From assembly GCA_024742395.1 (NCBI GenBank), contig JANSYO010000028.1, forward strand, positions 1-49,935: a stretch of 49,935 nt of DNA, read 5' to 3'. The position numbers and the translations under genes were made by a program. The stretch is from Cytophagales bacterium (GTDB lineage Bacteria; Bacteroidota; Bacteroidia; Cytophagales; Spirosomataceae). Below the pieces are notes generated by a model. The model ran no database searches. It was not told the DNA's origin and saw nothing but the letters and a program-made list of their open reading frames with translations. Positions 47,535 through 49,935 of this stretch are shown here, piece by piece (position 1 is the stretch's first letter; each line of letters begins with the position of its first letter).

Positions 47535-49046
47535 ATGAATGCAAAAATTATAGGTATAGCTATTGATCAATATGCTGATGTAAGGATTAATAATTTGCAA
47601 AATTGCGTGTCAGACACAACAAGTCTGATGAGTAAGCTTCATACAAAATTTGAATTTGATGAAGTTGAATTGTTAGTGGGACGGGAAGAAACGACTCGTA
47701 AAAATGTATATTACAGATTACGAGAAATCTTAATTAATGCTGTTCCAGAAGATGATTTTCTTATTGTTTTCATGGGGCACGGAGAGCTCGACCGAGTCAC
47801 AAATAAAGGCTACTGGTTATTATCCGATAGTATGCAGGATGATATTACTTCTTGGATTGATAATGATTCTTTGTTGGCCTTATTGAAAAACTCAGAAGCC
47901 AGACACATAGTATTGATTTCAGATAGTTGCTTCTCTGGATCGGTTTTTAATCACTCAAGGGGTGGAGGATTGATGATAATTGAATCCAAAAAATCAAGAT
48001 TTGCACTTACTTCAGGAGGAATTGAAAAAGTAAAAGACGGACAACATGGAGGGAATAGCCCATTTACTTTTAATCTATTAAAATCACTGGATAATATTGA
48101 AGACCAAGAAACATCTTTCAAAACATTCTGTGAAAAGTTCCTATCGGACTTTCCGTCGAACGTTCATCAAACGCCACAATATGGGACACTTTCAAATGCT
48201 GGTGACGAGGGGGGCACATTTATACTTAGGCGAAAAGATCAAATTCGAGAACCTTATTTTGACCTTGTGTTTGATATGTCATTTGAATTCCCCTACAAAT
48301 ACTCAATTGATTTTAGGTTGCCTAATTTTCATGATTCAGATGTATTTGAAAGTGATTTTATTAATTCTATTATCTCCGGTAAGGGAAATGAGATGAAGGG
48401 TAGTATTCGTAAATACATGTGGGAATTCTCAGAGGATATAAAAAGTCGAGTAGAATCACTTTTGACCTCGGCAAATGAATACTCTTTGTCTAAATATCAT
48501 ATTTCAGATAAACTTAAGGAAAAGATTGAAGCTTACCCGGATGAAAAAGTTAGCTTTAAAGAAGTTCTTGAAAATTTGGTACAAGTACCTACAGAGACAA
48601 TTGAAGAGGTCAAGAATGACCCTGAATTCACTGAAGAGGACTTTATATATGTCAGTGTTGGGTATGAAATAAAAAGATTTGACGAAAATTATTTGTCAAT
48701 TGGAATTTTCGAAGAAATCAATTTGAACCTTGCTCCACATCCAAATTCTCAAGTCGATTCTTTAAATTTTGCGTTTAAGCCTGATAGACTATTGGACTTT
48801 GATGACATATTTGACTTTTCTTGCAGTTTGAAAGAATTCTTAGATCGCTTGATACAGGAGTTTGCCCTTGAGGATGAAGAGCAAGCCGATATTCTATTAA
48901 GGTATACAGAGTATGTGACTATGAATAATTTAGCATTTACATTCAGTAAAGACAATATATTTATTGATTTATCAAATGTTCTCCCAAGAGTTGCCCAAGC
49001 ATGCGGAGTTTTTAGCGTTCCGGTTTCACTATCTAAATTGTTATAG
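47535..49046 (+). CDS. Caspase-like (C14) peptidase
   Basis: 503 residues. N-terminal caspase/metacaspase domain, residues about 1-235: strand IIGIAIDQYADV, catalytic His82 in FMGHGELD, catalytic Cys132 in SDSCFSGSVF, then LTSGGIEKV and SPFTFNLLKSL. Residues about 240-503 are a separate acidic domain of unknown family, with two weakly repetitive halves (EPYFDLVFDMSFEFP, TEEDFIYVSVGYEI). Bacterial caspases act in abortive infection or as effectors of defence systems. It is a single gene with no visible partner. Confidence 0.88.
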   Translation: MNAKIIGIAIDQYADVRINNLQNCVSDTTSLMSKLHTKFEFDEVELLVGREETTRKNVYYRLREILINAVPEDDFLIVFMGHGELDRVTNKGYWLLSDSMQDDITSWIDNDSLLALLKNSEARHIVLISDSCFSGSVFNHSRGGGLMIIESKKSRFALTSGGIEKVKDGQHGGNSPFTFNLLKSLDNIEDQETSFKTFCEKFLSDFPSNVHQTPQYGTLSNAGDEGGTFILRRKDQIREPYFDLVFDMSFEFPYKYSIDFRLPNFHDSDVFESDFINSIISGKGNEMKGSIRKYMWEFSEDIKSRVESLLTSANEYSLSKYHISDKLKEKIEAYPDEKVSFKEVLENLVQVPTETIEEVKNDPEFTEEDFIYVSVGYEIKRFDENYLSIGIFEEINLNLAPHPNSQVDSLNFAFKPDRLLDFDDIFDFSCSLKEFLDRLIQEFALEDEEQADILLRYTEYVTMNNLAFTFSKDNIFIDLSNVLPRVAQACGVFSVPVSLSKLL

Positions 49047-49409
49047 GAGTATTTTACTTCTTTAAAATTTAAATTTCCTGTACTCTTTCTATGAAATTAA
49101 GAGATTGTAAGGTTATGTATCTGAGAAAGGAAAACAAACCTCTCGCTTGAAATATCACGTATTTTCTGGTTCCTTTTTTCATCGATTGATTTTTAATCAT
49201 GTACTCCGGGATAATTGGATTTGTTGATTTTAGTTGATTAGTATTGACTTTAAATAAGGGGTCTTTTTGGAATTATTGTCTGCAGAGTTCCTGAAGGAAA
49301 CTCCGCTCTCTTGAGATTATCGGTGGGATAATTTGTTACAGGGTAGAAAATAAGAATTTCCTTCGTTCAGGACTTCTCCTTCACCTCCTCTCAGTAATTC
49401 CAATTTTGA
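49047..49409. other. 363-bp intergenic region
   Basis: No credible gene. It holds AT-rich sequence, the small palindrome at 49282-49306 and nothing else that I can interpret. Confidence 0.5.
49282..49306. repeat. Imperfect palindrome after the caspase gene
   Basis: GCAGAGTTCC and GGAAACTCCGC pair with one bulge. It shares the GCAGAGT...AACTC.GC pattern with 47430-47464 on the other side of the caspase gene, which suggests a dispersed short palindromic repeat. Confidence 0.5.
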
Positions 49410-49741
49410 TTATAACCCAATCCCTCTCAAAAACGCCTCCCGATAATTCGCTCCGATATGAATTTCCTCCTTCCCGATGAAAACGAGGTTTCCTTCTATT
49501 TGAGTGATTTTGGATTTATTGATCAAGAAAGAACGGTGAATTCGGATAAACTCGATTTTGGGAATGCTTTCTTTAAAGGCCGATAAAGTCATGGCCGGCG
49601 TGAGATGCAGGGCTTCACCGATCAGCTTGACATTATTTCCGCTAGCTTTTTCCTGATGTAAAAACCCGGGCTCTCAATTAAGGTTCTGAGAATCTCCAGT
49701 ATTCTTTTCTTAGTTGCGGTGTCGTGTTTTTGCGAACTCAT
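49410..49741 (-). pseudogene. Chimeric remnant: WYL-type winged helix start joined to a LytTR end
   Basis: From 49741 the minus frame gives 39 residues (TKKRILEILRTLIESPGFYI, RKKLAEIMSS) that resemble the winged-helix start of WYL/HTH_11 regulators and end in a stop at 49622. From about 49655 to 49410 another minus frame gives a LytTR C-terminus (NNVKLIGEALHLTPA, EFIRIHRSFLINKSKI, HIGANYREAFL). Neither is complete, so both are fossils, possibly joined by a deletion. An internal ATG (49592) could still produce 60 residues. Confidence 0.7.
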
Positions 49742-49935
49742 AGGGTTTGACAGGCCAATTCCGGAACAATTTAAAGATTTATATCATTGTCTGTTGGCGT
49801 TCTAATACTTACTTATTATTCGGTATGGTTTTGCTCTTTGAAAGAGCTAAAAATTAAAAAAATCTGACATAATGCGACAATTTGAGCCTCCAAATTGTCG
49901 CAATGCTTGCAGAAGAAAAATGCTTGGCTAAGATT

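Overview
The window is bacterial chromosome from a member of the Bacteroidota, probably Cytophagales-like. The evidence is the nuoJ-nuoK style, promoters of the TTTG / TAnnTTTG type, a Bacteroidota-type tyrosine integrase, LytTR regulators, and phage fibre repeats typical of that phylum. Most of the window is one complete-looking temperate siphovirus-like prophage of about 45.3 kb. It is inserted at the 3' end of a tRNA-Arg(ACG) gene and bounded by an identical 19-bp direct repeat at 1271-1289 (attL) and 46618-46636 (attR).

Layout. 1-1290: end of a complex I operon (a probable NuoI C-terminal repeat tail, nuoJ, nuoK), then tRNA-Arg with its own promoter. 1355-2569: integrase on +. 2573-4317: a structured RNA candidate, small genes, and a divergent KilA-N / ribbon-helix-helix-like pair. 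4334-11639: distal tail genes, tape measure and a secreted fibre-like protein. 11669-13595: lysis cassette (endolysin, membrane protein, holin-like, spanin-like). 13586-18587: connector genes and portal, interrupted by a self-contained toxin-antitoxin-like moron at 15063-15857. 18778-23814: small genes, large and small terminase, PLD-like protein. 24342-29019: paralogous tail-tube- or decoration-like proteins, major capsid protein and an S49 protease-scaffold. 29114-37654: secreted and fibre or host-recognition proteins. 37655-38296: AT-rich, repeat-dense non-coding region. 38297-45660: early operon with small genes, two histone-H1-like proteins, a Toprim primase-D5 helicase and small regulators. 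45661-45780: lysogeny switch. 45781-46554 (+): repressor and a small membrane protein. 46637 onward: host DNA with the tRNA's original terminator, a decayed LytTR regulator, an intact caspase-like protease gene (47535-49046) and a second, chimeric decayed regulator.

Almost all lytic genes run right to left. The late region is cut into transcription units. Six genes or gene groups are preceded by the same bipartite element, GTCCTTTCTG-N15-TGCAAATTCG, with an invariant 15-nt spacer. In four of the six an intrinsic terminator lies directly upstream, and in four the start codon lies only 3-4 nt after the element. This looks like a phage-specific late promoter or activator system producing nearly leaderless mRNAs. 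I regard it as the most interesting undescribed feature here. The module order (capsid before terminase and portal, lysis genes between head and tail genes) is also unusual.

All functional calls come from reading the sequence and recalling family signatures. No database search was possible.
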